Source of the DNA: Chloroflexus aurantiacus J-10-fl
GTDB taxonomy: Bacteria; Chloroflexota; Chloroflexia; Chloroflexales; Chloroflexaceae
NCBI RefSeq assembly: GCF_000018865.1
Contig: NC_010175.1
Span: forward strand, 1,922,001 to 1,986,000
DNA: 64,000 nucleotides
Direction of reading: 5' to 3'
A program made the position numbers and the translations under genes. The stretch's first letter is position 1, and each line of letters begins with the position of its first letter. The notes below the pieces were generated by a model that saw only the letters and a list, made by a program, of their open reading frames with translations, was not told where the DNA came from and made no database searches. Shown piece by piece: positions 8,505-17,023 of the stretch.

Positions 8505-9409
8505 GGCTTCCTCGCTAACTCCATACCCTCAAACGCGGCAGAAATGATCAATCCAGGTACTGCGGCTGCCTGCTGCTCGGCAACGATCTGATCCAACTCA
8601 GCATCAGTACGGTGAGGATCATGGTGAAACAGGATCAACTGACGCACCTGGGCTGCTTCAGCAATTTCACGCGCCTGAGAAGCACTGCTGTGCCCCCAAT
8701 GGGGAAAACGGGCATATTGGGCATCGGTAAACTGCGCATCGTAAATTAACCAATCAGCACGATATGCCAGCTCGAGAATCGCTTCTTTCATTGCCGCCAG
8801 TTCACGCAATTCGCTCTGGCTGCGAGCAGTGGGCTGACCAGTCCATTCGATGCGTTGCTCGCCAAAGAGCACCGTATGAAACGGCCCTGTATCGGGAATA
8901 AACGTCAACACACCCTGGTCAGTCTCTAACCGATAGGCTAATGCGCGGTACGGATGATTAGCGAGAGCAGTGCGTACCCGAACCGGCCCCAACTCAAGAC
9001 AATGACCGGCACCAATCTCGAAGAAGTTGATCTGAGCGCGTAGATCATCGAGGGTGAGTGGAAGCAGAGGATCGCTCAATGCACCGGCCAGAGTTGTACG
9101 CAGACTCGACTGAGTACGGGCCAGGCCATAGATATCAATTTTTGAATTTGGGTCAAACAGGGGGGCGAAGAACGGAAAACCTATGATATGATCCCAATGG
9201 GTGTGAGTAATTAAGAGATCGAACCGGTTCGGTGGAGCATGCGATTGGCGAAGAGCTTCCCCCAACATGCGCAGACCGGTACCAGCATTAAGAATAATAT
9301 GGTGGTCTTCGGCTTCCACTTCGACACACGTTGTATTACCACCATAGCGCAACATACTGGCGTTTGCGACAGGGTATGATCCTCGTGTGCCCCAGATACG
9401 AACTCTCAT
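8501..9409 (-). CDS. MBL-fold metallo-hydrolase, canonical zinc motif
   Basis: This 302-residue paralog of the following gene has an intact HTHWDH motif (His69, His71, Asp73, His74). It also has IWGTRGSYPV, RYGGNT, FIPDTGPF, WGHSSASQA and LILFHHDPHRTD, all typical of this phosphodiesterase/RNase Z-like branch. An insertion at about residues 180-200 (EQRIEWTGQPTARSQ) is absent from its neighbour. It is first in a two-gene operon with translational coupling (ATGA). The gene upstream is divergently transcribed. A cyclic-nucleotide or phosphodiester substrate is possible by family but not shown. Confidence 0.88.
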   Translation of the reverse strand: MRVRIWGTRGSYPVANASMLRYGGNTTCVEVEAEDHHIILNAGTGLRMLGEALRQSHAPPNRFDLLITHTHWDHIIGFPFFAPLFDPNSKIDIYGLARTQSSLRTTLAGALSDPLLPLTLDDLRAQINFFEIGAGHCLELGPVRVRTALANHPYRALAYRLETDQGVLTFIPDTGPFHTVLFGEQRIEWTGQPTARSQSELRELAAMKEAILELAYRADWLIYDAQFTDAQYARFPHWGHSSASQAREIAEAAQVRQLILFHHDPHRTDAELDQIVAEQQAAAVPGLIISAAFEGMELARKP

Positions 9410-9561
9410 CCATGCACCTGTACAATATTATGTCGTATTAACGCAACCAGGTGCGCAATATCATGCAGCACTGCAACACACAGTTTACAGCATAAACGCA
9501 ATTTGTGCAGGCTTTTTAAGTGTCATTTTGTTTATCGCCGCTTCACCAGAAAGGGCAAAAG

Positions 9562-10314
9562 ATGTCTCGTTTTCGCGTTGGCGTTCAACTTCATCCACAA
9601 CACACCACGTGGGAATCGTACCGTCAAGCTGTTCAATATGCCGAATCAATTGGCTGTGACACGATCTGGAACTGGGATCACTTTTTTCCTCTCTACGGGC
9701 CGCCAGATGGTCCCCATTTCGAGGGCTGGACGCTCCTGACGGCAATGGCTGTCATCACCCAACGGGCCGAGGTTGGATGTCTGGTCACCTGCAACAGCTA
9801 TCGTAATCCAGCCTTACTCTCGAATATGGCAAAGACCGTCGATCATATCAGTGGTGGACGACTCATTCTTGGGCTGGGCGCAGGTTGGTTTGAAAAAGAT
9901 TATACGACGTTTGGCTACGAATTTGGGACGGCTGCCGACCGTCTGCGCGCACTTCGGCAGGCGTTGCCGATTATCAAAGAGCGATGGGCCGCCGATCAAC
10001 CGCCACCGCTGCGCCGCATTCCAATCTTGATCGGTGGTGGCGGTGAAAAGGTCACCCTGCGCATTACTGCTGAACACGCCGACATCTGGCACGGCTTTGG
10101 TCCGATTGAAAACTTCAAGCGCAAGAATGCCATCCTCGATCAGTGGTGCGAACAGATCGGACGTGATCCGGCAACCATCGAGCGTAGTGTGTCACCGCGA
10201 GCTGGTGAGCCGATTGAACCGTACCTTGAAGCCGGTGCCACCCACATCATCATTGGGATGGGTGAACCGTGGAACTTCGCACCGGTTGAGGAGCTGCTGA
10301 AACTGCGCGGTTAG
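9562..10314 (+). CDS. Luciferase-like (LLM) F420/flavin-dependent oxidoreductase
   Basis: The protein has 250 residues and a TIM-barrel LLM family pattern: FRVGVQLHPQ, CDTIWNWDHFFPLYG, TAMAVITQRAEVG, GRLILGLGAGWFEKDY and the C-terminal IPILIGGGGEKVTLR. GLGAGWFEKDY is characteristic of F420-dependent members, which reduce small organic substrates, though cofactor choice cannot be settled here. The ATG at 9562 follows AAAGGGCAAAAG and starts with the first beta strand; an upstream in-frame ATG would add 14 residues without homology. It has its own strong terminator at 10335-10400 and is a single-gene unit. Confidence 0.88.
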   Translation: MSRFRVGVQLHPQHTTWESYRQAVQYAESIGCDTIWNWDHFFPLYGPPDGPHFEGWTLLTAMAVITQRAEVGCLVTCNSYRNPALLSNMAKTVDHISGGRLILGLGAGWFEKDYTTFGYEFGTAADRLRALRQALPIIKERWAADQPPPLRRIPILIGGGGEKVTLRITAEHADIWHGFGPIENFKRKNAILDQWCEQIGRDPATIERSVSPRAGEPIEPYLEAGATHIIIGMGEPWNFAPVEELLKLRG

Positions 10315-10334
10315 AAGTTGACATAAATTACATA

Positions 10335-10400
10335 ACCTGTATCACGTCGGGCGAGGTAGACGAAGGAAAGATTTTCGTCTGCCTCACCCGACAGGTTTTT
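10335..10400 (+). terminator. Rho-independent terminator after LLM gene
   Basis: A long stem pairs ACCTGT...GTCGGGCGAGGTAGACGA with TCGTCT...CCTCACCCGACAGGT and ends in a run of Ts at 10395-10399. It lies 20 bases after the stop and ahead of the kinase gene, so the kinase needs its own promoter. Confidence 0.9.
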
Positions 10401-10503
10401 GCAGTCCAACCAACACTGCAATCCTCAACCGAAGAGCAGCTATGAGTGGCCCGTACAACCTGAATTGCACGAATGGTTTGCACGATGTGATACACTTCAT
10501 GGT

Positions 10504-12540
10504 ATGAAACACCGCATATCGTCATTCATGCAAGCCGTCATTTCCCGTTATCAGCGAGCAGCATTAGCGTTCCTTGTGCTGCTCTCGCTGGTGGTGCTGG
10601 TTGTTGCTTTGAGTGCTCTGAGTGACCCGGTACTGCGGACGGCCTGGCCCCGACTGATCGGTATGCTGGCCTGTTTAGTGGGTATGGTTGGGCTGGCATG
10701 GATTACCCCCCTGCGCCTCCTGACCGTATGGGGACAGGTGATACTGATTGGTCTTGAGCTGGCCGCTGCGGCCGGTGCGCAACTACTGTACCCAACACCT
10801 TTGATTGACTACATCTATCTCATCCTGGTTCTGCAGGGCATTATGCTCTTCCGGCCATGGTTATGGGCAATAATGGCTGTCGGCATTTGGATGATCTGGG
10901 CAATCGTGCGTTACCGCCTCTCGCATGACCTGATTGGATGGCTAGAGAGTAACCTCGCGATAGCTTTCCCCGCTACCTGCGCTATCATCGCCGCCTTTAT
11001 CTACGCCCGGCATCTCCGGCGCAGTGAACAGGTTCAGCAGATGCTACAGCAGATGCAGCAGCGCTCAGCAGCTTTCTCGACATTCCTCCGCGATGTTCAG
11101 CAGCGCGTGGCCCACGAAGAACGGCAACGGCTATTGCATCTACTGGCCGACGAAGTTCAGCAGGCACTGGCACAGGCCGAACAAAGTATCACGGGTGCGC
11201 TGGCGGTTGCCCAAACCAACTTACATCGCTTACATGCAGTGCTCGATCTGCCACGTGCCGCTGCCGCAACTGCAATTGATCGCCTGCGTGCCGCAGTCAC
11301 TGCTCTCCGTTTCCAGAGTGACGATACCCGGCAACCAGCACGACTGGCACTGGCAAACACGTTAGAAGAAACCCTGATTGCACCTCGCCCATACTCTGTG
11401 CTGGCCTGGCTCCTACCATCGCTCTTTGTCAGTCTTTCGGTAGGCCTGGCACTTATCCAGCCCAATCCACTCTCGCTGCCAGCCTTGCTCTGGCTGGTGG
11501 TACTTGGTGGCCTGCTGATTGTAGCCAGTGCCTGTACCCAACACGTTCGGCAGACCATCTTCATCCAGATTGGCCTGGTAGTGCAAACGCTGACCATTAC
11601 GTTGATGGCAGCAGTGACCAATCTGATACCGCTTCTCTGGGGATTGCTGTTGGTGGCATGGCAAATGGCCAGCCGGCTTTCGACCCTGCAATTGATCTTC
11701 TTCGGCAGTATCTTTCCACTGCTCTTGCTAGGCATCGGTTTCTGGCAATCGCTAACCCTTGATGCTGCCACCATTCTCGGTCTCGGCGTTGCCGTGGCGC
11801 TGGTAGGGGCACCGCTCATCCTGGCGCGCTATCAGTTGCGTCGGCGTCAGCAGGTCGAGTGGCAAATGCAATTACTCGCTGCCGAGATGCAGCAACAGGC
11901 AAACGAGATTCAAACCATTACGATTGCGGCAGAACGATCACGCTTTGCCCGTGAAATGCACGACGATCTGGGTTCAAAGCTGGTCTTGATAAACCTCGAA
12001 CTCCAACTGGCCGCCGATCTGGCTACAGAAGACCCGACAGCCGCCCGTGACCATCTGGCGCATAGCCGGGAATTGCTGCACAGCGCCTGGCAAAGTCTGC
12101 TGGCAGTAGTTGACGCTGATTTATCCCTCCAGCCTGAAGAACTGACGCAGAACCTGCACCAGTTGGTACGTCAATGTGCCCAGAGTACAGGGATTACAGT
12201 TGATCTGAACCTTCATGGTGAGATCAATCAATTACCTGCTCCGGTAGCGCACTGTGTCTACCGGGCAGTCCAAGAGGGCTTGACCAACGCTTGCAAGCAT
12301 GCCAGTGCCGATACGATTATCGTCTACGTCAGCGCCGAAGGTGGTTACGTGGTTGTAACAGTCACCAATAATGATCGTTCGGATCAACCACGATCACACA
12401 TCGATCTGGGGAGCGGGAGTTTTGGGCTGGTTGGATTACGAGAACGGGCAGAGTTGCTGGGAGGCGGGATCGAAGCCGGTGCATTACCGGAAGGAGGCTG
12501 GCGATTACGGCTGGTGCTTCCGATTGACCACGAGGAATAA
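10504..12540 (+). CDS. Sensor histidine kinase (NarL-type partner) with duplicated module
   Basis: This 678-residue membrane kinase has about five or six membrane spans in the first 165 residues, then a cytoplasmic coiled coil (QMLQQMQQRS). A second block of about six spans follows (about 300-440), then HisKA_3 with phospho-acceptor His486 in REMHDDLGSKL and a HATPase domain with Asn595 in EGLTNACKHA and a GSGSFGLVGLRER lid. Residues about 205-230 (ERQRLLHLLADEVQQAL) mimic the HisKA_3 helix but lack the His. The start at 10504 is preferred because the upstream reading begins inside the terminator. It sits 2 bases before its response regulator. The sensed signal is unknown. Confidence 0.9.
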   Translation: MKHRISSFMQAVISRYQRAALAFLVLLSLVVLVVALSALSDPVLRTAWPRLIGMLACLVGMVGLAWITPLRLLTVWGQVILIGLELAAAAGAQLLYPTPLIDYIYLILVLQGIMLFRPWLWAIMAVGIWMIWAIVRYRLSHDLIGWLESNLAIAFPATCAIIAAFIYARHLRRSEQVQQMLQQMQQRSAAFSTFLRDVQQRVAHEERQRLLHLLADEVQQALAQAEQSITGALAVAQTNLHRLHAVLDLPRAAAATAIDRLRAAVTALRFQSDDTRQPARLALANTLEETLIAPRPYSVLAWLLPSLFVSLSVGLALIQPNPLSLPALLWLVVLGGLLIVASACTQHVRQTIFIQIGLVVQTLTITLMAAVTNLIPLLWGLLLVAWQMASRLSTLQLIFFGSIFPLLLLGIGFWQSLTLDAATILGLGVAVALVGAPLILARYQLRRRQQVEWQMQLLAAEMQQQANEIQTITIAAERSRFAREMHDDLGSKLVLINLELQLAADLATEDPTAARDHLAHSRELLHSAWQSLLAVVDADLSLQPEELTQNLHQLVRQCAQSTGITVDLNLHGEINQLPAPVAHCVYRAVQEGLTNACKHASADTIIVYVSAEGGYVVVTVTNNDRSDQPRSHIDLGSGSFGLVGLRERAELLGGGIEAGALPEGGWRLRLVLPIDHEE

Positions 12541-12542
12541 CG

Positions 12543-13199
12543 ATGACGATCCGCGTTCTGATAGTCGATGATCAGGCTCTCATTCGCACCGGTATCGCGA
12601 CCTTGCTGTCGCGCAAAGCTGATATCGAAGTTGTTGGTCAGGCCGGGAATGGGCGCGAGGCGCTTGAGCTGGTTGCATCACTCGATCCCGATGTGGTGCT
12701 TATGGATGTGATGATGCCGGTCATGGATGGGGTAGAAGCGACGCGGAAACTTGCCGAACGCGGCCCACGCCCAGCAGTAATTATGTTAACTACCTTCCAC
12801 GATGATGAACGGGTCCTGCAATCAATCGCTGCCGGCGCTCGTGGTTACCTGCTGAAAGATGTCGATCATCGAGTATTGGCCGATAGCATTCGCACTGTTG
12901 CTGGAGGCGGTGCGCTGATTCACCCGCAGATCATTGCGCAATTATTGCCACGCCTGGCCAGTCTGGCTCCCACACCAGTCACCGCTTCCTCATCGCCATC
13001 CGATGTTACCAGCATCCTCACACCACGCGAACGCGACATTTTGCGACTACTGGCCCAAGGCTACACCAATCAAGAGATCGGCGAACAACTTGCGCTGAGT
13101 GTAGGAACCGTTAAGAATCATTTAAGCGTGATTTTCGCCAAGCTGGCAGTACGCGACCGCACTCAGGCTGCACTCTGGGCGCGAGAGCATTTGTTGTAG
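12543..13199 (+). CDS. NarL/FixJ-family response regulator
   Basis: The protein has 218 residues. The receiver domain has the acidic pair in IVDDQ, phospho-acceptor Asp55 in VVLMDVMMP, Thr83/84 in MLTTF and Lys105 in YLLKD. The LuxR-type helix-turn-helix (about 155-215) has LTPRERDILRLLAQGYTNQEIG and LSVGTVKNHLSVIFAKL. It forms a cognate pair with the kinase just upstream (stop TAA, then CGATG). Targets are not evident. The next gene is on the opposite strand. Confidence 0.95.
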   Translation: MTIRVLIVDDQALIRTGIATLLSRKADIEVVGQAGNGREALELVASLDPDVVLMDVMMPVMDGVEATRKLAERGPRPAVIMLTTFHDDERVLQSIAAGARGYLLKDVDHRVLADSIRTVAGGGALIHPQIIAQLLPRLASLAPTPVTASSSPSDVTSILTPRERDILRLLAQGYTNQEIGEQLALSVGTVKNHLSVIFAKLAVRDRTQAALWAREHLL

Positions 13200-13300
13200 G
13201 CAATGGGGATCGGGATCGCTCCCATATCGTCAGGGTAGAACTTGCTTCATATCCAGTTTCCGGTATTGCTCAAGATTTGATAATACAGCGAGAGAACGTA

Positions 13301-13361
13301 AGGAGAACTGGGGGCAGCAGGACTGCTCTACACTACAACCTGCAACTACCTCAGTTCTCCT
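13301..13361. terminator. Inverted repeat between convergent genes
   Basis: AGGAGAACTG (13301-13310) pairs with CAGTTCTCCT (13352-13361). Inside is a smaller AGCAG/CTGCT hairpin. There is no U-tract. Its position between the response regulator stop and the stop of the 13446-16991 gene suggests a bidirectional terminator. Confidence 0.45.
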
Positions 13362-13445
13362 CACTATAGCCATCGAACAATCTTGTCAAGCCAATGGAGC
13401 TTAGCAAAACGCCACCAGACTCACACCTCTTAATTAACCTTGACC

Positions 13446-16400
13446 CTATTCGCGCACTAATTTCGCTGCATCCTGGGAAACGATAGGTAAATACAACTGA
13501 CCACCCATTGCACTACCGCCGGCATCATCATCACCGGAAAGAGCCGATTGATTACGATTTATTACCGGCAGGAAGAGCTGATACGTCGGTGGCGTAAACT
13601 GCCCTTTTGCCGTGTACATCACCGAATTACCGGCCTGATCAATCGCTGTAATGATGAGCCGTACATCAGGCCAGGGTCGTGGCACACTGGCCGTCCAGCG
13701 GCGTGGATTCTGGCTATCCTGCGAGAAAGTGAGTGGCGTCCAGGTCACATTATCATCGGCAAGATAGACACCTGTTAGAGTGACCTGTGGATTGGTGGGA
13801 TTATCTGGATCGCTGACAAAGACCTCGATCAAGGTTGAGACACTTTGCAGATTTACATCCTGACCGGCGATGCGCACCCGCTCTATTACTGGCGGTGTCT
13901 GGTCAGCCAGCGCCTCTTCAGCATCTTCGGCCTCTGGATCAGTGTAGAGCACCTGGAAGACAAGCTGCGTATAGGTGCGCAACGTACCGGTAACACCATC
14001 GGTCGCCCGGAACTGGGCCGCAGTACTGATGAGGGTATCACGAGGGCCGTTGTCGCCCTCGGTGCGACTATGACCGAAGAAGCGATCAGGCACCCAGAAG
14101 CCAATCCCGGCGCTGAAATCGGGTTCAATCGTCGTGGTGATCAACGGCTCAAAAGTTTCGGTCACGATTTGTGTAATCGTTGGATTGAAATTGTTCACCG
14201 TATTGTACTGACCACCTACGAAGATAATGTCACGCACTACCAACGGATTACGTTCACTATCGTCATCGCTACCCGACAATGCGGTGATGTCGTAAGTAAA
14301 GGCGGGTAATCCCGGCATCCCGATCAGGTTATTATTAAGGATAGTAACCGTTGGGGTAACGTTAAAGGTACTGGCAAGTAAGAATGTATCGCTAATTGTA
14401 AAGTTGCTGGCATCTAGCCGGATACGCTGACCACTGCGAGTTGGTTCCAGATAGTTGGTGTCATAGTTGATAGTAAAGGTTATCGTGCGGGTGAGTTGAC
14501 TACCGGCAATCGGCGTGGGTGCGGTACGGTCACCGGCGGGCAGCTCAGCATTCAGGTCTTCGACCGGTGCCGACAATGGGTTATCCACGAAGATACGCTT
14601 CCACGGCAAGCCGTAAAGGGTGGTGATTGCCAGCACCTTGTAGTCGTAGGCATTGAGACCGAGTGAGGTGCGCAGATAGCGGAGCTTCGCATTGACCAGC
14701 GCCTCGCCGATACTGCGCCCCACGTAGGTTTCACCGTTTTCTGCCATAGGGTCGGGGCGCACCTCATTCCGTACCAGCTCTTGGGTCAGCAACGCCGCCA
14801 AACGCTCACTGTAATCCACGCCATCAAGCGTCCCATAGCCATAGCCGGTATTCCCGATCCAGTTCCCGGCATGGCGATTGAACGCCTGGGCAAAATCGGC
14901 AGCGTAGAAATCGATACGCGGCCCAAGTGATTGATCGATGGCGAGATACGGCACATTGTACCCACTATGACAGCCCACTGAATAGTAGAGCGTGTTGTAG
15001 AAGAAGCCAGGGCAAATAGAAGGATAGAAGTCACACGAGCTAGACGGGATAGCAGACGGAAATCCTGAAGAATAACCCACCGACAGAATGCGATCGGCAG
15101 GGAAGTTCGGATTCCCACTACCGCTAACTGCCGGGATCAGTTGCCAGTGATCGAAGTGAGCATTGAGCGAACTGACGAGGGTCTGAGTATCAGAATAGAA
15201 CTCCAGAGGAGAAGAAAAGAAGCCCGGTGTGTCAAGCGGTTGCTCAAGCCATTCGGCTTCAAACTGCGCACGATTCCAGGTATTATTGTTTAAGACCCGC
15301 TTCGTGACGCTGATACTGGTTGCCTGCTGCAAGGTGCGCGAGATTGCGTTAGCCCCGTCAATCAAGAAGTCGTAGCCGGTGATAGACAGGCTGCGTGGAT
15401 AGTAGAAATCATCACGCAGATATATATTCTCCTCGCCAAATCCGGGTGCGTTGCGACGCAGAAAATCGGCAATCTCGGAGGGTCTTTCAACAATGCGGCC
15501 TACAGCCAGCCGCGGCACGAAGAGTGGAAACCCGTAAAAGCGGTAGGGTCGGTCGGCGCCATAGGGGTTATCACTAAGCAGCATGCGGTTGCGCAATGCT
15601 GCACCGAGTGGATTGTTGGGTGAAATAAGACTCGCACCGTTCGTATTCGGATCAATCGTCTTCAAATAGTCGAGGTAATCGGCTTCGTTGGCAATCGTTG
15701 TCAGATCGGGTAGACGGAAGAAGGGGATAATCTCATCCCCGCCAACCAACACGATATTGCGCACATTCGGGTATGGTGTTGTCTGGTTGGTTTCATTACC
15801 CAGATTGGAGTCGTTATTGGCTCGCATCCGGTAACGAACCCGCACATCACGTGAAAGACCATTCCCAGCAGGTGCGATAGCCGCTTCGATCACATGGTCA
15901 ATGATCTGGGCCAGATAATTCGCATAGAGCGGATTTGATTGATTAGCCGGTTGCGACCAGTCGTTGAGCAATTGACTAAACGGCAGCGTACCGGTAATCA
16001 CTTCCAGGTTTGCCAGATCGATGACGGCACCTTTCTCCAGGATCAGGGCATTTTCAGACTCACCCCAGACCAGTTGCGTAAGCCCAGAATAGCCAGTGGA
16101 TGAAGAGAGGGTCGTCGTAATAGCATTAATTGCCGTAAGTTCACCAGGGTATACCCCCTGCATCCGAGCGGAATTGATGATGTAGAGCGTAGTAACATCA
16201 GGATCAGGTCTATCGGTCAGAAACTGCACGTGCGGTGCCGGCCCTAACGATTGCAATGTGCTCCGTTCGAGCGTAATGGTGAGTCGGTACGGTTGAGAGC
16301 TGGTTTCGCCAGCGTTGGAAGGAGCAACCGCGACAAAATAGCGCCCTGGCTGCCAGACAATAATCTCGATTTGCTCGTCATTGTTGCCCGGATTGACACT

Positions 16401-16991
16401 AATGGAGGCAATCTGTCCACCGATTGAGGCGATCTGACCGCCAATCGAGGCAATCTGTCCACCGATTGAGGCGATCTGTCCACCGATTGAGGCGATCTGA
16501 CCGCCAATCGAGGCAATCTGCCCACCGATTGAGGCGATCTGTCCACCGATCTGGGTAACATCCTCTAAACCAGATTGACCGGCATCGAATTCAAAGGTAT
16601 TCGTGGCACCACCCTGCCCGGTTGCCGGATCAACCCCACCACCGAAGACCAGATCGTAGTCAGCAGTCAAGTTGGTGAGTTCAATCGTCACCAGCGAACC
16701 TGGGGCACTAATATCGAAATAGAAGTAGTCAATATCGATAGAAGAGGTAATCACACCGGTAATCGGCTGTCGCCAGCTATCGGTGCGACCGGACGCAATT
16801 TGTTGGGCCGAAACACCGGGCGGCGTGATCCGGTTATTTGGCTCGATCTCGGCAATTTCCGGTAAATTGGTGATCTCAGTGAGACGCACCGGTGAAGGTG
16901 AAGCCGCGGTTGCCGGTTGCGGACGCATATCCAACGCCATCGGCGCCACAAGAAGAGCGAAACACACCAATGCGAACAGAAGGCGTTGCAT
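13446..16991 (-). CDS. Large secreted C25 (gingipain)-like protein
   Basis: This 1181-residue protein starts at ATG 16991, with AAGGAG 6 bases upstream, and a clear signal peptide (MQRLLFALVCFALLVAP, cleavage near ATAAS). Residues about 55-240 resemble a pre-peptidase C-terminal-type sandwich (DYFYFDISAPGSLVTIELTN) interrupted by seven IGGQIAS heptads. The central part (about 320-770) looks like a C25/caspase-like fold (NIVLVGGDEIIPFFRLPD, then YYSVGCHSG with a candidate catalytic Cys and GNTGYGYG). Distal beta-rich domains follow. The tail has two YLP-type motifs, LFLPVI and LYLPIV, as in many Chloroflexota exported proteins. Protease activity is inferred only; the catalytic His is uncertain. 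It lies 32 bases downstream of the cyclase gene, so it is probably in the same operon. Confidence 0.72.
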   Translation of the reverse strand: MQRLLFALVCFALLVAPMALDMRPQPATAASPSPVRLTEITNLPEIAEIEPNNRITPPGVSAQQIASGRTDSWRQPITGVITSSIDIDYFYFDISAPGSLVTIELTNLTADYDLVFGGGVDPATGQGGATNTFEFDAGQSGLEDVTQIGGQIASIGGQIASIGGQIASIGGQIASIGGQIASIGGQIASIGGQIASISVNPGNNDEQIEIIVWQPGRYFVAVAPSNAGETSSQPYRLTITLERSTLQSLGPAPHVQFLTDRPDPDVTTLYIINSARMQGVYPGELTAINAITTTLSSSTGYSGLTQLVWGESENALILEKGAVIDLANLEVITGTLPFSQLLNDWSQPANQSNPLYANYLAQIIDHVIEAAIAPAGNGLSRDVRVRYRMRANNDSNLGNETNQTTPYPNVRNIVLVGGDEIIPFFRLPDLTTIANEADYLDYLKTIDPNTNGASLISPNNPLGAALRNRMLLSDNPYGADRPYRFYGFPLFVPRLAVGRIVERPSEIADFLRRNAPGFGEENIYLRDDFYYPRSLSITGYDFLIDGANAISRTLQQATSISVTKRVLNNNTWNRAQFEAEWLEQPLDTPGFFSSPLEFYSDTQTLVSSLNAHFDHWQLIPAVSGSGNPNFPADRILSVGYSSGFPSAIPSSSCDFYPSICPGFFYNTLYYSVGCHSGYNVPYLAIDQSLGPRIDFYAADFAQAFNRHAGNWIGNTGYGYGTLDGVDYSERLAALLTQELVRNEVRPDPMAENGETYVGRSIGEALVNAKLRYLRTSLGLNAYDYKVLAITTLYGLPWKRIFVDNPLSAPVEDLNAELPAGDRTAPTPIAGSQLTRTITFTINYDTNYLEPTRSGQRIRLDASNFTISDTFLLASTFNVTPTVTILNNNLIGMPGLPAFTYDITALSGSDDDSERNPLVVRDIIFVGGQYNTVNNFNPTITQIVTETFEPLITTTIEPDFSAGIGFWVPDRFFGHSRTEGDNGPRDTLISTAAQFRATDGVTGTLRTYTQLVFQVLYTDPEAEDAEEALADQTPPVIERVRIAGQDVNLQSVSTLIEVFVSDPDNPTNPQVTLTGVYLADDNVTWTPLTFSQDSQNPRRWTASVPRPWPDVRLIITAIDQAGNSVMYTAKGQFTPPTYQLFLPVINRNQSALSGDDDAGGSAMGGQLYLPIVSQDAAKLVRE
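16404..16550 (-). repeat. 21-bp coding minisatellite, seven units
   Basis: Seven exact-length 21-bp units (147 bp) encode seven consecutive IGGQIAS heptads within the C25-like protein. Units differ only at a few mostly synonymous positions (for example TCCACCGAT versus ACCGCCAAT). The variants are ordered in a way that suggests duplication of blocks larger than one unit. Confidence 0.95.
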
Positions 16992-17023
16992 AGGATTCTC
17001 CTTTACCCAGGGGAGGGTTGCTC

